Shown here: piece by piece, positions 7,747-16,146 of the stretch
How the letters are laid out: each line of letters starts with the position of its first letter
How positions within the stretch are numbered: the first letter of the stretch is position 1
DNA from: CADEFX01 sp050260355
GTDB taxonomy: Bacteria; Pseudomonadota; Alphaproteobacteria; Rhizobiales; Hyphomicrobiaceae
Assembly (NCBI GenBank): GCA_050260355.1
Contig: JBLNBZ010000148.1
Coordinates: forward strand, 1 to 41,422
DNA: 41,422 nucleotides
Direction: 5' to 3'
Position numbers and translations under genes: made by a program
Notes under the pieces: model-generated
What the model was told of the DNA's origin: nothing
The model's database searches: none
Seen by the model: only the letters and a program-made list of their open reading frames with translations

Positions 7747-9054
7747 ATGCCGACAGCAGCCGCCAAGAGCGGGCCAAAACCGACGTCGAGCTTCTTTGCC
7801 GACTCTCTGGCTGACCGCGATCCGGAGCTCTACGGGGCTATCGGCCGCGAGCTCAACCGCCAGCAGACCGAGATCGAGCTGATTGCCTCGGAGAACATTG
7901 TCAGCCGCGCGGTGTTGGAGGCCGCGGGAACGGTGCTGACCAACAAGTATGCCGAGGGCTATCCGGGGCGGCGCTACTACGGCGGGTGCCAGTATGTCGA
8001 CGAGGCCGAGACGCTGGCCATCGAGCGCGCCAAGACGCTGTTTCAGTGCGGCTTTGCCAACGTGCAGCCGCACTCGGGCAGCCAGGCGAACCAGGCTGTC
8101 TTGATGGCTCTGGCCAAGCCGGGCGACACGATCCTCGGGCTGTCACTGGCTGCAGGCGGGCACTTGACGCACGGGTCCCCAGTCAATCAGTCCGGCAAGT
8201 GGTTTCACGCGGTCTCGTACGGCGTGCGCAGGCAGGATCACCGTATCGACCACGATGAGGTCCTGAAGCTGGCCAAGGAGCATCGGCCGAGGATCATCAT
8301 CGCCGGCGGCTCCGCCTATCCGCGCACCATCGACTTCGCGCGCTTTCGCGCGATCGCCGACGAGGTCGGCGCCTTTCTCATGGTCGACATGGCGCACTTC
8401 GCCGGTCTTGTCGCCGGAGGGGCTCATCCGAGCCCGCTGCCGCACGCCCACGTCGTCACCACGACGACGCACAAGACGCTGCGTGGTCCGCGCGGCGGCA
8501 TGGTGCTGACCAACGACGAGGAGATCGCCAAGAAGATCAACTCGGCGGTGTTTCCCGGTCTGCAAGGCGGCCCGCTGATGCACATCATCGCCGCCAAGGC
8601 GGTCGCGCTGCGCGAGGCGCTGACGCCGGAGTTCAAGGCCTATGCACGCGCGGTCGTGGAGAATGCCAAAGCGCTGGGCGAGGTGCTGAACCGGGCAGGT
8701 TTCGATCTCGTATCGGGCGGAACCGACACGCATCTGCTGCTCGTCGACCTGCGGCCCAAGAAGCTGACCGGCAACGTGGCCGAGAAGGCCCTGGGCCGGG
8801 CCCACATCACGTGCAACAAGAACGGGGTGCCGTTCGATCCCGAGAAGCCGTCGGTCACGTCAGGCGTTCGCCTCGGCTCGCCGGCGGGCACGACCCGCGG
8901 CTTCGGCGTCGCCGAGTTCCGCGACGTCGGCCGCATGATCGCCGACGTGCTGGACGGTCTTGCCCGTCATGGCGAAGCAGGCAACGCTGGCGTCGAAGCG
9001 AAAGTGAAGGCCGAGGCCATCGCACTTTGTGCCCGCTTCCCGATCTACGATTAA
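7747..9054 (+). CDS. glyA: Serine hydroxymethyltransferase
   Basis: This 435-residue cytoplasmic PLP enzyme interconverts serine plus tetrahydrofolate with glycine plus methylene-tetrahydrofolate. The full-length family pattern is present: ELIASENIVSRAVLEAAG, NKYAEGYPGRRYYGG, VNVQPHSG-like NVQPHSGSQAN, the PLP lysine in VTTTTHKTLRGPRGG (about residue 243), and SGVRLGSPAGTTRGF near the C-terminus. It heads the conserved glyA-nrdR-ribD neighbourhood of Hyphomicrobiales, with a 53-base gap to nrdR. It supplies one-carbon units and also glycine for the nearby hemA product. Confidence 0.98.
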   Translation: MPTAAAKSGPKPTSSFFADSLADRDPELYGAIGRELNRQQTEIELIASENIVSRAVLEAAGTVLTNKYAEGYPGRRYYGGCQYVDEAETLAIERAKTLFQCGFANVQPHSGSQANQAVLMALAKPGDTILGLSLAAGGHLTHGSPVNQSGKWFHAVSYGVRRQDHRIDHDEVLKLAKEHRPRIIIAGGSAYPRTIDFARFRAIADEVGAFLMVDMAHFAGLVAGGAHPSPLPHAHVVTTTTHKTLRGPRGGMVLTNDEEIAKKINSAVFPGLQGGPLMHIIAAKAVALREALTPEFKAYARAVVENAKALGEVLNRAGFDLVSGGTDTHLLLVDLRPKKLTGNVAEKALGRAHITCNKNGVPFDPEKPSVTSGVRLGSPAGTTRGFGVAEFRDVGRMIADVLDGLARHGEAGNAGVEAKVKAEAIALCARFPIYD

Positions 9055-9107
9055 ATTAGGCGCGCCACGGCGGTTGTGTGGGCGCCGCAACGCTCTGGAG
9101 TCATCCT

Positions 9108-9641
9108 ATGCGCTGCCCCTACTGCTCGGGCGAGAACACACAGGTCAAGGATAGCCGTCCAACAGAGGAAAATGCGGCCATCCGCCGGCGGCGCATCTGT
9201 CCCGACTGCGGCGGTCGCTTCACGACGTTCGAGCGCGTCCAGCTGCGCGAGCTGACGGTGATCAAGCGATCGGGGCGCCGGGTGCTGTTCGATCGCGACA
9301 AGCTCTCACGGTCGGTCGAGGTCGCGTTGCGCAAGCGTCCGGTGGAGGCCGAGCGCATCGAGCGCATGATCTCGGGCATCGTGCGTCAGCTCGAGAGCCT
9401 GGGCGAGAACGAGATCCCGTCCTCCGCCATCGGCCAGCTCGTCATGGAGGCGTTGCGTGGCCTCGATCCCGTGGCCTACGTCCGCTTCGCGTCCGTCTAT
9501 CGGGATTTCCGCGAGGCGGCGGACTTCCACGAGGTGCTGGGTGAGATCGCCAACGTGTCTCCAGGCGAGCTGCAGGACGGTGGCGTCGGAACGGCGCTTC
9601 CCGGCGCGGATCTGAAAATCGTCGCGGAGCGTAAGCTTTGA
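9108..9641 (+). CDS. nrdR: Transcriptional repressor of ribonucleotide reductase genes
   Basis: The 177-residue repressor has an N-terminal zinc ribbon made by CPYC (about 3-6) and CPDC (about 31-34), followed by an ATP-cone domain (FERVQLRELTVIKRSGRR onward). NrdR binds NrdR boxes upstream of nrd operons in response to dATP/ATP. ATG 9108 is chosen over the upstream in-frame GTG 9078 because family members begin MRCPYC and a GGAG sits 8 bases before it. The stop overlaps the TTG start of ribD, so translation is probably coupled. Confidence 0.97.
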   Translation: MRCPYCSGENTQVKDSRPTEENAAIRRRRICPDCGGRFTTFERVQLRELTVIKRSGRRVLFDRDKLSRSVEVALRKRPVEAERIERMISGIVRQLESLGENEIPSSAIGQLVMEALRGLDPVAYVRFASVYRDFREAADFHEVLGEIANVSPGELQDGGVGTALPGADLKIVAERKL

Positions 9642-10777
9642 CCGGTGCGAATGCCGACCGCGAGGCCAATGACCGGCGCTACATGCAGATTGCGCTGCGT
9701 CTGGCGAAACGGGGTCTAGGCACAACGGCACCCAATCCATCGGTCGGCAGCTTGGTCGTGGACGAGGCGAGCGGCGAGGTCATCGCGCGGGGGTGGACCC
9801 AGCCCGGTGGCCGTCCGCACGCCGAGACCGAGGCGTTGCGGCGTGCGGGGGCGCGAGCGCGCGGCGCGACCGTATACGTCACGCTCGAGCCGTGCTCGCA
9901 TTACGGCCAGACGCCGCCGTGCGCGGAGGCGATCATCGCGGCGGGGGCAGGCCGTGTGGTGGTCGCGATTCTCGACCCCGATCCGCGCGTTGCAGGCCGC
10001 GGGCTCGCCATGCTGCGCGCCGCGGGAATCGCGGTCAGCCGAGGCGTGTGTGCCGAGGAGGCCGACTGGGTCACGCGCGGGCACATCTCGCGTGTCACCG
10101 AGCGCAGACCGTTCGTGCAGCTCAAGATGGCGCTGGACGCCGCGGGGACGATTCAGCGCGGCGCAAAGGGAAAGCCGACGTGGGTCACAGGCGCCATGGC
10201 GCGGGCGCACGGTCATTTGCTGAGGGCCGAGGCGGATGCCATTCTCGTCGGCGCCGGCACGGTCGAGGACGACGACCCCGACCTCACGTGCCGTTTGCCT
10301 GGCATGCGCGGCCGCTCGCCGACGAGGATCGTCTTGTGCGGGCGGCGCCTGCCGCCGCTCGACAGCAAGCTGGTGCGCACGGCAGCGGCGGTGCCGGTGT
10401 GGATCTTCTGCAGCCCGGACGCGGACCCGGCACGGCAGGCCGAGCTCAGGGCTGCGTCCTGCCGCGTGTTCAATGTCGCGACCGTCGCCGGGCGTCCCTG
10501 GATTCCGGCGGTGACCGAGGCGCTGGTGGCGGAGGGCGTCACCCGCTTGCTGGTCGAGGGTGGCCCGGCTGTGTGGCGCTCGTTTTTTGCAGTCGGTCTG
10601 GTGGACGAAGTCGTGCAATATCGTGCGGGTGCGGCCAGCGCGCCGCGCAAAGCCGGTGACGAGGCGGCCGCCCGGGCGCTTGCCGGGTATGCCGGGCCGA
10701 TGAGCTTTTCGCTTGCGGGCGGGCGGCTCCTCGGAGACGACGAGCTTTTCGTGTTTCATCGCATGCGAGGACACTGA
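9638..10777 (+). CDS. ribD: Bifunctional diaminohydroxyphosphoribosylaminopyrimidine deaminase / 5-amino-6-(5-phosphoribosylamino)uracil reductase
   Basis: The 379-residue enzyme carries out the deaminase and reductase steps of riboflavin synthesis. The N-terminal deaminase domain has the zinc set HAETEAL plus TLEPCSHYGQTPPCAEAI (about 68-100). The C-terminal half has the reductase features QLKMALDAAGTI and a glycine-rich LLVEGGPAVWRSF near 305. The start is taken as the TTG at 9638, which overlaps the nrdR TGA as TTGA. The next in-frame ATG (9683) would remove residues ahead of YMQIALRLAKRGLGTTAPNP that the family normally has. It is second in a chain of coupled rib genes; ribE begins 2 bases after its stop. 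Confidence 0.95.
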   Translation: MTGANADREANDRRYMQIALRLAKRGLGTTAPNPSVGSLVVDEASGEVIARGWTQPGGRPHAETEALRRAGARARGATVYVTLEPCSHYGQTPPCAEAIIAAGAGRVVVAILDPDPRVAGRGLAMLRAAGIAVSRGVCAEEADWVTRGHISRVTERRPFVQLKMALDAAGTIQRGAKGKPTWVTGAMARAHGHLLRAEADAILVGAGTVEDDDPDLTCRLPGMRGRSPTRIVLCGRRLPPLDSKLVRTAAAVPVWIFCSPDADPARQAELRAASCRVFNVATVAGRPWIPAVTEALVAEGVTRLLVEGGPAVWRSFFAVGLVDEVVQYRAGAASAPRKAGDEAAARALAGYAGPMSFSLAGGRLLGDDELFVFHRMRGH

Positions 10778-10779
10778 GC

Positions 10780-11373
10780 ATGTTCACGGGCATCGTCACC
10801 GACATTGGTGAGGTTGTTGCGATCGACGGGGGACGGTTCACCATCCGCTCCGGCTACGAGGCCCAGTCGATTCCGCTCGGCGCCTCGATCTGCTGCGACG
10901 GCTGCTGTCTCACGGCGACCTCGATCCGCGCCGACGGCAAGGGCTCCGTCTTCACGGTCGACGTCTCCAACGAGACCAAGTCCAAAACAACGCTCGGCGC
11001 CTGGCGCGCAGGCATGCGCGTCAACCTCGAGCGCGCACTGAGGCCGGGAGACGAGTTGGGCGGACACATCGTGTCCGGCCACATCGACGGCGTGGCAACG
11101 ATCGTCGACATCACGCCGGACGGGGACTCGCGACGGTTCACGTTCGAGGCACCCGAGCACCTGGCGCTCTACGTCGCCCCGAAAGGCTCGGTCGCGCTCG
11201 ATGGCATCTCGCTCACCGTTAACGAGGTGGCCGGCAGCCGCTTCGGCATCAACGTCATCCCCCACACCTTGACGGTTACGACATGGGGGGGCAAAAAGCC
11301 ACATGACAAGGTCAACCTCGAGGTCGACCTCCTTGCGCGCTATGTTGCGCGGCTCCTGGAGTCCCGGCGGTGA
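10780..11373 (+). CDS. ribE: Riboflavin synthase alpha chain
   Basis: The 197-residue trimeric cytoplasmic enzyme dismutates two 6,7-dimethyl-8-ribityllumazines to riboflavin. It consists of two similar lumazine-binding barrels. The first starts MFTGIVTDIGEV and contains GCCLT-like CDGCCLTATS, and the second contains KGSVALDGISLTVNEV. LGGHIVSGHIDGVA joins them. It starts 2 bases after the ribD stop, and its own stop overlaps the GTG of the next gene as GTGA. Confidence 0.96.
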   Translation: MFTGIVTDIGEVVAIDGGRFTIRSGYEAQSIPLGASICCDGCCLTATSIRADGKGSVFTVDVSNETKSKTTLGAWRAGMRVNLERALRPGDELGGHIVSGHIDGVATIVDITPDGDSRRFTFEAPEHLALYVAPKGSVALDGISLTVNEVAGSRFGINVIPHTLTVTTWGGKKPHDKVNLEVDLLARYVARLLESRR

Positions 11374-12512
11374 AGGACAGCTTGAGAAGAGCGGAGTACT
11401 CGGAAGGCAAGGGCTTCATCTCGCCGATCGAGGAGGTGATCGAGGATATCCGCAACGGCCGCATGATCATCCTCGTGGACGCGGAGGACCGCGAGAACGA
11501 GGGTGATCTCGTCATCCCGGCGCAGATGGCGACGCCGGAGGCCATCAACTTCATGGCCAAGCACGGCCGCGGCTTGATCTGCCTGTCGATCACTGAGGAG
11601 CGTGCCGAGCAGCTGCGCCTCGAGTACATGGCACGCAAGAACGAGGCCCGCCACACCACGGCCTTCACGGTCTCCATCGAGGCGCGCGAGGGCATCGCCA
11701 CCGGCATCTCGGCACACGATCGCGCACGCACGGTTGCGACTGCGATCGACCCGACCAAGGGCCACAAAGATATCGTCTCGCCAGGCCATGTGTTTCCGCT
11801 CATCGCGCGCGAGGGCGGCGTGCTCGTGCGCGCGGGCCACACGGAGGCCTCCGTCGACCTGGCGCGGCTGGCGGGCCTGCTGCCCGCGGGCGTCATCTGC
11901 GAGATCATGAACGACGACGGGACCATGGCGCGGATGCCGGATCTCGTCGCATTCGCCCAGCGGCACGGCCTCAAGGTCGGCACCATCGAGGACCTGATCG
12001 CCTATCGGATCAAGCACGACCGCATCGTCAAGCGCAAGATGGCCTCGCAGGTCACAAGCGTGTTCGGCGGCGCGTTCGATCTTCACGTCTATGAGACCAC
12101 GGTCGACCCGGTGGAGCATCTGGTGCTCGTGCGCGGCGATCTGTCGAGCCCGGGTCCCGTCCTCGTTCGCGTGCACGCCGTGACCATGCCGGCGGATCTG
12201 CTCGGCATCGGAACCGAGGCGCAGAAGGAGTCGTTGATTCAAAAGAGCATGGAGGCCATCGCGGCCGAGGGGCGGGGCGTGCTCGTGCTGATCCGCGACC
12301 TGCGGCCTCGTTCCGTCTCCGACTGGTTGACAAAGCGCGCCGAGCCCGCTTCGGCCGATGAGCGGCGTCGGGTCGAGATCGGTGTGGGATCGCAGATCCT
12401 GCGCGATCTCGGCATCACCGACATGGTGCTGCTGTCGAACTCGCCGCGTTCGCGCTACGTTGGCCTGGAAGGCTACGGACTTCGCATCGTCGATACGCGC
12501 AGGATCGAGTAG
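11370..12512 (+). CDS. ribB: 3,4-dihydroxy-2-butanone-4-phosphate synthase with degenerate GTP cyclohydrolase II domain (RibBX type)
   Basis: The protein has 380 residues. The first 210 or so form an intact DHBP synthase: VDAEDRENEGDLVIPA, the FMAKHGRGLICL segment and GHVFPLIAREGGVLVRAGHTEASVDLARLAG. These convert ribulose 5-phosphate to the four-carbon unit of lumazine. The rest resembles GTP cyclohydrolase II but has lost its zinc cysteines: where the family has SEC...DxxCDCG, this protein reads RVHAVTMPADLLGIGTEAQ. The GTP opening step is therefore probably not done by this domain. Such variants are known in Proteobacteria as RibBX. The GTG start overlaps the ribE stop, with CTGGAG about 10 bases upstream. 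A true RibA must be elsewhere in the genome. Confidence 0.92.
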   Translation: MKDSLRRAEYSEGKGFISPIEEVIEDIRNGRMIILVDAEDRENEGDLVIPAQMATPEAINFMAKHGRGLICLSITEERAEQLRLEYMARKNEARHTTAFTVSIEAREGIATGISAHDRARTVATAIDPTKGHKDIVSPGHVFPLIAREGGVLVRAGHTEASVDLARLAGLLPAGVICEIMNDDGTMARMPDLVAFAQRHGLKVGTIEDLIAYRIKHDRIVKRKMASQVTSVFGGAFDLHVYETTVDPVEHLVLVRGDLSSPGPVLVRVHAVTMPADLLGIGTEAQKESLIQKSMEAIAAEGRGVLVLIRDLRPRSVSDWLTKRAEPASADERRRVEIGVGSQILRDLGITDMVLLSNSPRSRYVGLEGYGLRIVDTRRIE

Positions 12513-12517
12513 CGATC

Positions 12518-13033
12518 ATGGCAGGCAAGAGCACGGGTCACGCCACCGGCGGACGCGTCGAGGCGCGGCTTCTGATCATCGAGGCGCCCTACTACCAGGA
12601 CATCGCGGCCGAGCTGGCGGCGGGTGCGGTAGCCGAGCTCGAGGCGCGCGGCGCTGCCTTCGATCGCGTCAGCGTGCCCGGCGCTCTCGAGATACCGCAA
12701 GTGCTCACGCTCGCATGCGCCGCGGGCCTGTTTGCGGGCAGCCCCCTGTCGGTCAGGCCGTCGGCGCGCTATCACGGCGCGATCGCGCTCGGCTGCGTGA
12801 TCCGGGGTGAGACGGCGCACTACGATATCGTCTGCCGCAACGCCAATCACTGGCTCATGCACGTCGCAACCGAGCAGCATGTGCCGGTCGGCAACGGCAT
12901 CCTCACGGTCGATACCAAGGAGCAGGCGCACGAGCGGGCGCGTGGCGGGCGCGATGGCAAGGGCGGCGAGGCCGCGCGTGCCTGTCTGAGGTTGATCGAG
13001 CTCGCGCGCGACTTTCAAGGCCAAAAGGTATGA
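12518..13033 (+). CDS. ribH: 6,7-dimethyl-8-ribityllumazine synthase
   Basis: This 171-residue lumazine synthase joins the RibB product to 5-amino-6-ribitylaminouracil. The family landmarks VPGALEIPQVL and GCVIRGETAHYDIVCRN are present, the latter holding phosphate- and substrate-binding residues. It has a glycine- and charge-rich N-terminal extension of about 15 residues and an unusual Gly/Arg stretch before the last helix. It starts 5 bases after the ribB stop, and its stop overlaps the nusB ATG (ATGA). Confidence 0.95.
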   Translation: MAGKSTGHATGGRVEARLLIIEAPYYQDIAAELAAGAVAELEARGAAFDRVSVPGALEIPQVLTLACAAGLFAGSPLSVRPSARYHGAIALGCVIRGETAHYDIVCRNANHWLMHVATEQHVPVGNGILTVDTKEQAHERARGGRDGKGGEAARACLRLIELARDFQGQKV

Positions 13034-13518
13034 CCGGCTCCGAAAAGCCGGTGCTCCCTCTCGGTCCGCGCAGCGCGGCGCGGGTCGGCGCCGTGCAGGC
13101 GCTCTATCAGATGGACCTGGCGCAGACCGATCTCGACGACGTCATCGGGGAGTTTCTCGCAGGCCGGGTCGGCCCCAAAGCCGAAGACCCTGCACTCGCC
13201 GACGCGGATACAAACTTCTTCTCGGATATCCTCAAAGGCGTCGTGCGGCGGCAGCGCGAGATCGATCCGCTCATCGACCAGCAGCTGGCGCAAGGGTGGC
13301 GGCTCACGCGCATCGACTCGATTCTGCGAGCGGCCCTGCGGGCCGGAGTCTTCGAGCTGCTCGAGCGCACGGACGTTCCAGCGCGCGTGGTCATCAGCGA
13401 ATATATTCAGGTGGCGCAGGCGTTCTTCTCCGAGGAGGAGCCGCGCGTTGTCAACGGCGTGCTCGACAAGCTGGCGCGGCGGCTGCGCGGCTCCGAATTT
13501 CCGCCGCAGAACGCGTGA
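13030..13518 (+). CDS. nusB: Transcription antitermination protein NusB
   Basis: The 162-residue all-helical RNA-binding protein pairs with NusE/S10 on boxA in ribosomal RNA antitermination complexes. Family hallmarks are ARVGAVQALYQMDLA near the N-terminus, ILRAALRAGVFELLER, and VVISEYIQVAQAFF followed by VNGVLDKLARRLR. It is translationally coupled to ribH through ATGA, the usual ribH-nusB order. It ends the operon: the convergent oxyR stop is only 4 bases away, leaving no room for an independent terminator outside coding sequence. Confidence 0.96.
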   Translation: MTGSEKPVLPLGPRSAARVGAVQALYQMDLAQTDLDDVIGEFLAGRVGPKAEDPALADADTNFFSDILKGVVRRQREIDPLIDQQLAQGWRLTRIDSILRAALRAGVFELLERTDVPARVVISEYIQVAQAFFSEEEPRVVNGVLDKLARRLRGSEFPPQNA

Positions 13519-13522
13519 GATG

Positions 13523-14482
13523 TCACGCCGGCTGGCCGTCCGGCTCCAGCGCGCGAGCCGATGGGGCCGGCGCCGTGCGTTCCCGCTTCTTCTGCTCGCA
13601 GACGGCGATCACCGACTTGCCGAGCTCCACGAAGTCCCGCTTGCGCGGTGATGTCCTGCGCCACACCAGTCCCAGGACGCGATGCGGCTGCGGCTCGGCG
13701 AAACGCATGAGGCGCACGGCATCATTGCGCGCCTCGAGGTCGAGGCTGAGCTCGGGCAGCAGCGTGATGCCGTGGCCGTTGGCGACCATTTGCACGATGG
13801 TGGACAGGCTCGAGGCGCCGAACGTGTTGACGCTCTCGACCTGCTGCAGGCGGCAATAGCTCAAGGCCTGCTCGCGGAGGCAATGGCCTTCCTCGAGCAA
13901 CAGCAGACGATCCCGGCGGAGCAAGTCCGGCGTGGCGAGCACTCTGCCGACCTTCCGCGATGCCGGCAGCGCGAGCAGGAAGCGATCCTCGACCAGCCGG
14001 ATGGACTCGACGTCGGGGTGATCGACCGGGAGCGCCAGCAGCAGCACGTCGAGCTTGCCCTCGAGCAGCTCCTTGGTGAGTTGCTGGGTCTGCGTCTCGC
14101 GCAGATGCAGCTCGAGATCGGGGTATTCGCTGCGCAAGAGCGGCAACAGAGGCGGAAGCAGGTAAGGGGCGACGGATGGAATGACGCCGAGCCGCAGGAT
14201 GCCCGACAGCAGGCGGCTGCTGTGCCGGGCCCAGTCCAGCAGGTCGCGGCATTCCGCCAGGATGCGGCCGGCGCGCCGCGCGATCTCCTGTCCTGCCTCG
14301 GTCAGCTGGACGCCGTGCCGCGTGCGCTCCACCAGCGGCGTGCCGACCTCGCGCTCGAGCTCCTGGATCTGCATGGAGAGCGCAGGCTGGCTGACCGCGC
14401 ACTGCTCGGCCGCCCTGCCGAAGTGCCGGCAGCGGGCAAGCGCGTCGAAGTAACGGAGCTGCCGCAGCGTCACGTTGGCCAT
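13523..14482 (-). CDS. oxyR: Peroxide-sensing LysR-type activator OxyR
   Basis: The 319-residue LysR-family protein has a helix-turn-helix near the N-terminus (LRQLRYFDALARCRHFGRAA, then SQPALSMQIQELE). In the effector domain, LLLLEEGHCLREQALSYC places cysteines at 201 and 210. They are spaced exactly as the redox pair C199/C208 of E. coli OxyR, which form a disulfide on peroxide exposure. It is divergent from katA across a 96-base gap, the classic target arrangement. The C-terminal tail after about 300 is Ala/Pro-rich and likely disordered. Confidence 0.94.
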   Translation of the reverse strand: MANVTLRQLRYFDALARCRHFGRAAEQCAVSQPALSMQIQELEREVGTPLVERTRHGVQLTEAGQEIARRAGRILAECRDLLDWARHSSRLLSGILRLGVIPSVAPYLLPPLLPLLRSEYPDLELHLRETQTQQLTKELLEGKLDVLLLALPVDHPDVESIRLVEDRFLLALPASRKVGRVLATPDLLRRDRLLLLEEGHCLREQALSYCRLQQVESVNTFGASSLSTIVQMVANGHGITLLPELSLDLEARNDAVRLMRFAEPQPHRVLGLVWRRTSPRKRDFVELGKSVIAVCEQKKRERTAPAPSARALEPDGQPA

Positions 14483-14492
14483 AAGTTTCTCT

Positions 14493-14521
14493 GATTAGAA
14501 GCCTCAGCCAATACGATTAGA
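14493..14521. promoter_or_regulatory. Candidate OxyR operator in the oxyR-katA divergent region
   Basis: GATTAGA occurs twice (14493-14499 and 14515-14521) with a 22-base period, which puts both on the same DNA face. The known OxyR site repeats its ATAG half-sites with the same 22-base period. The intervening CTAT-type half-sites are not recognisable, so this is a candidate from spacing and location rather than a consensus match. Confidence 0.35.
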
Positions 14522-14578
14522 CCTGATGGAAAGTGCTGTCTAGCGTGCCCGGGTTCACCAGTTCGGGAGCCGAAACCG

Positions 14579-16057
14579 ATGGCCAAACGACCGATGCTGA
14601 CGACCACGGCGGGCGCGCCGATCGCCGACAATCAGAACTCCATCTCGGCGGGCGCCATGGGCCCGCTGCTGCTGCAGGACTACCAGTTGCTCGAGAAGCT
14701 GGCGCACCAGAACCGCGAGCGCATCCCGGAGCGCACGGTTCATGCCAAAGGCTGGGGTGCTTACGGCACGCTGACGATCAGCAACGACATCACGAGGTAC
14801 TCGCGCGCGAGGATCTTCTCCGAGGTCGGCAAGAAGACCGATCTGATCCTGCGCTTCTCGACCGTGGCGGGCGAACTGGGTGCGGCCGACGCAGAACGCG
14901 ACGTACGCGGCTTTGCCATCAAGTTCTACACCGAGGAAGGGAACTGGGATCTGGTCGGCAACAACACGCCGGTGTTCTTCGTACGCGATCCTCTCAAGTT
15001 CCCGGACTTCATCCACACGCAGAAGCGCCATCCGAAGACGAACCTGCGCTCGCCCACGGCGATGTGGGATTTCTGGTCGCTGTCGCCGGAGAGCCTGCAT
15101 CAGGTCACCATCCTGATGTCGGATCGGGGCCTGCCGCAGACGGTGCGGCACATGAACGGATACGGCTCGCATACCTACTCGCTCATCAACGCCAAGAATG
15201 AGCGCGTGTGGGTCAAGTTTCACTTCAAGACCCTGCAGGGCCACAAGTTCTGGACCAACGTGGAAGCCCGCGAGATCGTCGGACGCACGCGCGAATCCAC
15301 CCAGGAGGATCTCTTCTCCGCGATCGAAAGGCGCGACTTTCCGAAGTGGCGGATGTGCATCCAGGTGATGCCGGAGTCGGATGTGGGCAAAACGCCCTAC
15401 AACCCGTTCGACCTCACCAAGGTGTGGCCGCACAAGGACTATCCGCTGATCGAGGTCGGCATCCTCGAGCTGAACCGCAACCCGGAGAACTACTTCGCGG
15501 AGATCGAGCAGGCCGCCTTCTCGCCCTCCAACATCGTTCCCGGCGTCGGCTTCTCGCCCGACAAGATGCTGCAGGCGCGCATCTTCTCGTATGCGGACGC
15601 GCACCGCTATCGGCTCGGCACGCACTACGAGGCGCTTCCGGTCAATGCCCCGCGCTGCCCGGTGCATCACTATCACAAGGATGGGCCCATGCGCTTCTTC
15701 CGCAACGGCACCGGCAACCCGGACGCCTATTATGAGCCCAACTCGTTCTCGGGGCCCGTCCAGGCGCCGCAGTACCGCGAGCCGCCGCTGCGACTCTCGG
15801 GCGATGCCGACCGCTACGACCACCGCATCGGCAACGACGACTACACCCAACCGGGCAATCTGTTCAGGCTCATGACGCCGGAGCAGCGCAACCGGCTGAT
15901 GGACAACATCGCCGAGGCCATGCAGGGCGTGCCGGTCGAGATCGTGCGGCGCCAGGTCGGGCACTTTTACAGGGCGGATCCGGACTACGGGATCGGCGTG
16001 GCAACCCGCATGGGGCTGAGCGCCGGCGACGTGCCGAAGGCAGCAGCAGCCGAATAG
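14579..16057 (+). CDS. katA: Monofunctional haem catalase
   Basis: The 492-residue small-subunit (clade 3-like) catalase breaks down hydrogen peroxide. The distal histidine lies in TVHAKGWGAYGTL (about residue 55), the distal Asn in FFVRDPLKFPDFIH context, and the proximal haem tyrosine in RIFSYADAHRYRLG (about residue 338). RFSTVAGELGAADAERDVRG is a further family mark. The residue after KG is Trp instead of the commoner Ala or Ser. No C-terminal flavodoxin-like domain is present. It is divergent from oxyR, so peroxide induction is expected. Confidence 0.97.
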   Translation: MAKRPMLTTTAGAPIADNQNSISAGAMGPLLLQDYQLLEKLAHQNRERIPERTVHAKGWGAYGTLTISNDITRYSRARIFSEVGKKTDLILRFSTVAGELGAADAERDVRGFAIKFYTEEGNWDLVGNNTPVFFVRDPLKFPDFIHTQKRHPKTNLRSPTAMWDFWSLSPESLHQVTILMSDRGLPQTVRHMNGYGSHTYSLINAKNERVWVKFHFKTLQGHKFWTNVEAREIVGRTRESTQEDLFSAIERRDFPKWRMCIQVMPESDVGKTPYNPFDLTKVWPHKDYPLIEVGILELNRNPENYFAEIEQAAFSPSNIVPGVGFSPDKMLQARIFSYADAHRYRLGTHYEALPVNAPRCPVHHYHKDGPMRFFRNGTGNPDAYYEPNSFSGPVQAPQYREPPLRLSGDADRYDHRIGNDDYTQPGNLFRLMTPEQRNRLMDNIAEAMQGVPVEIVRRQVGHFYRADPDYGIGVATRMGLSAGDVPKAAAAE

Positions 16058-16146
16058 GGCGGCACGTCAAACCCTGGCAGGGCGCCTGCGCTCGTCGGAA
16101 AGATCGGCGCCTTGCCCGTCCAGCAGCCGATAAGGGAGCTCCACAG

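Noticed and set aside
14555..15964. Open frame of about 469 codons opposite katA
   Set aside because: It is antisense shadow of a secure catalase gene, with biased Arg/Val/Leu composition typical of such shadows.
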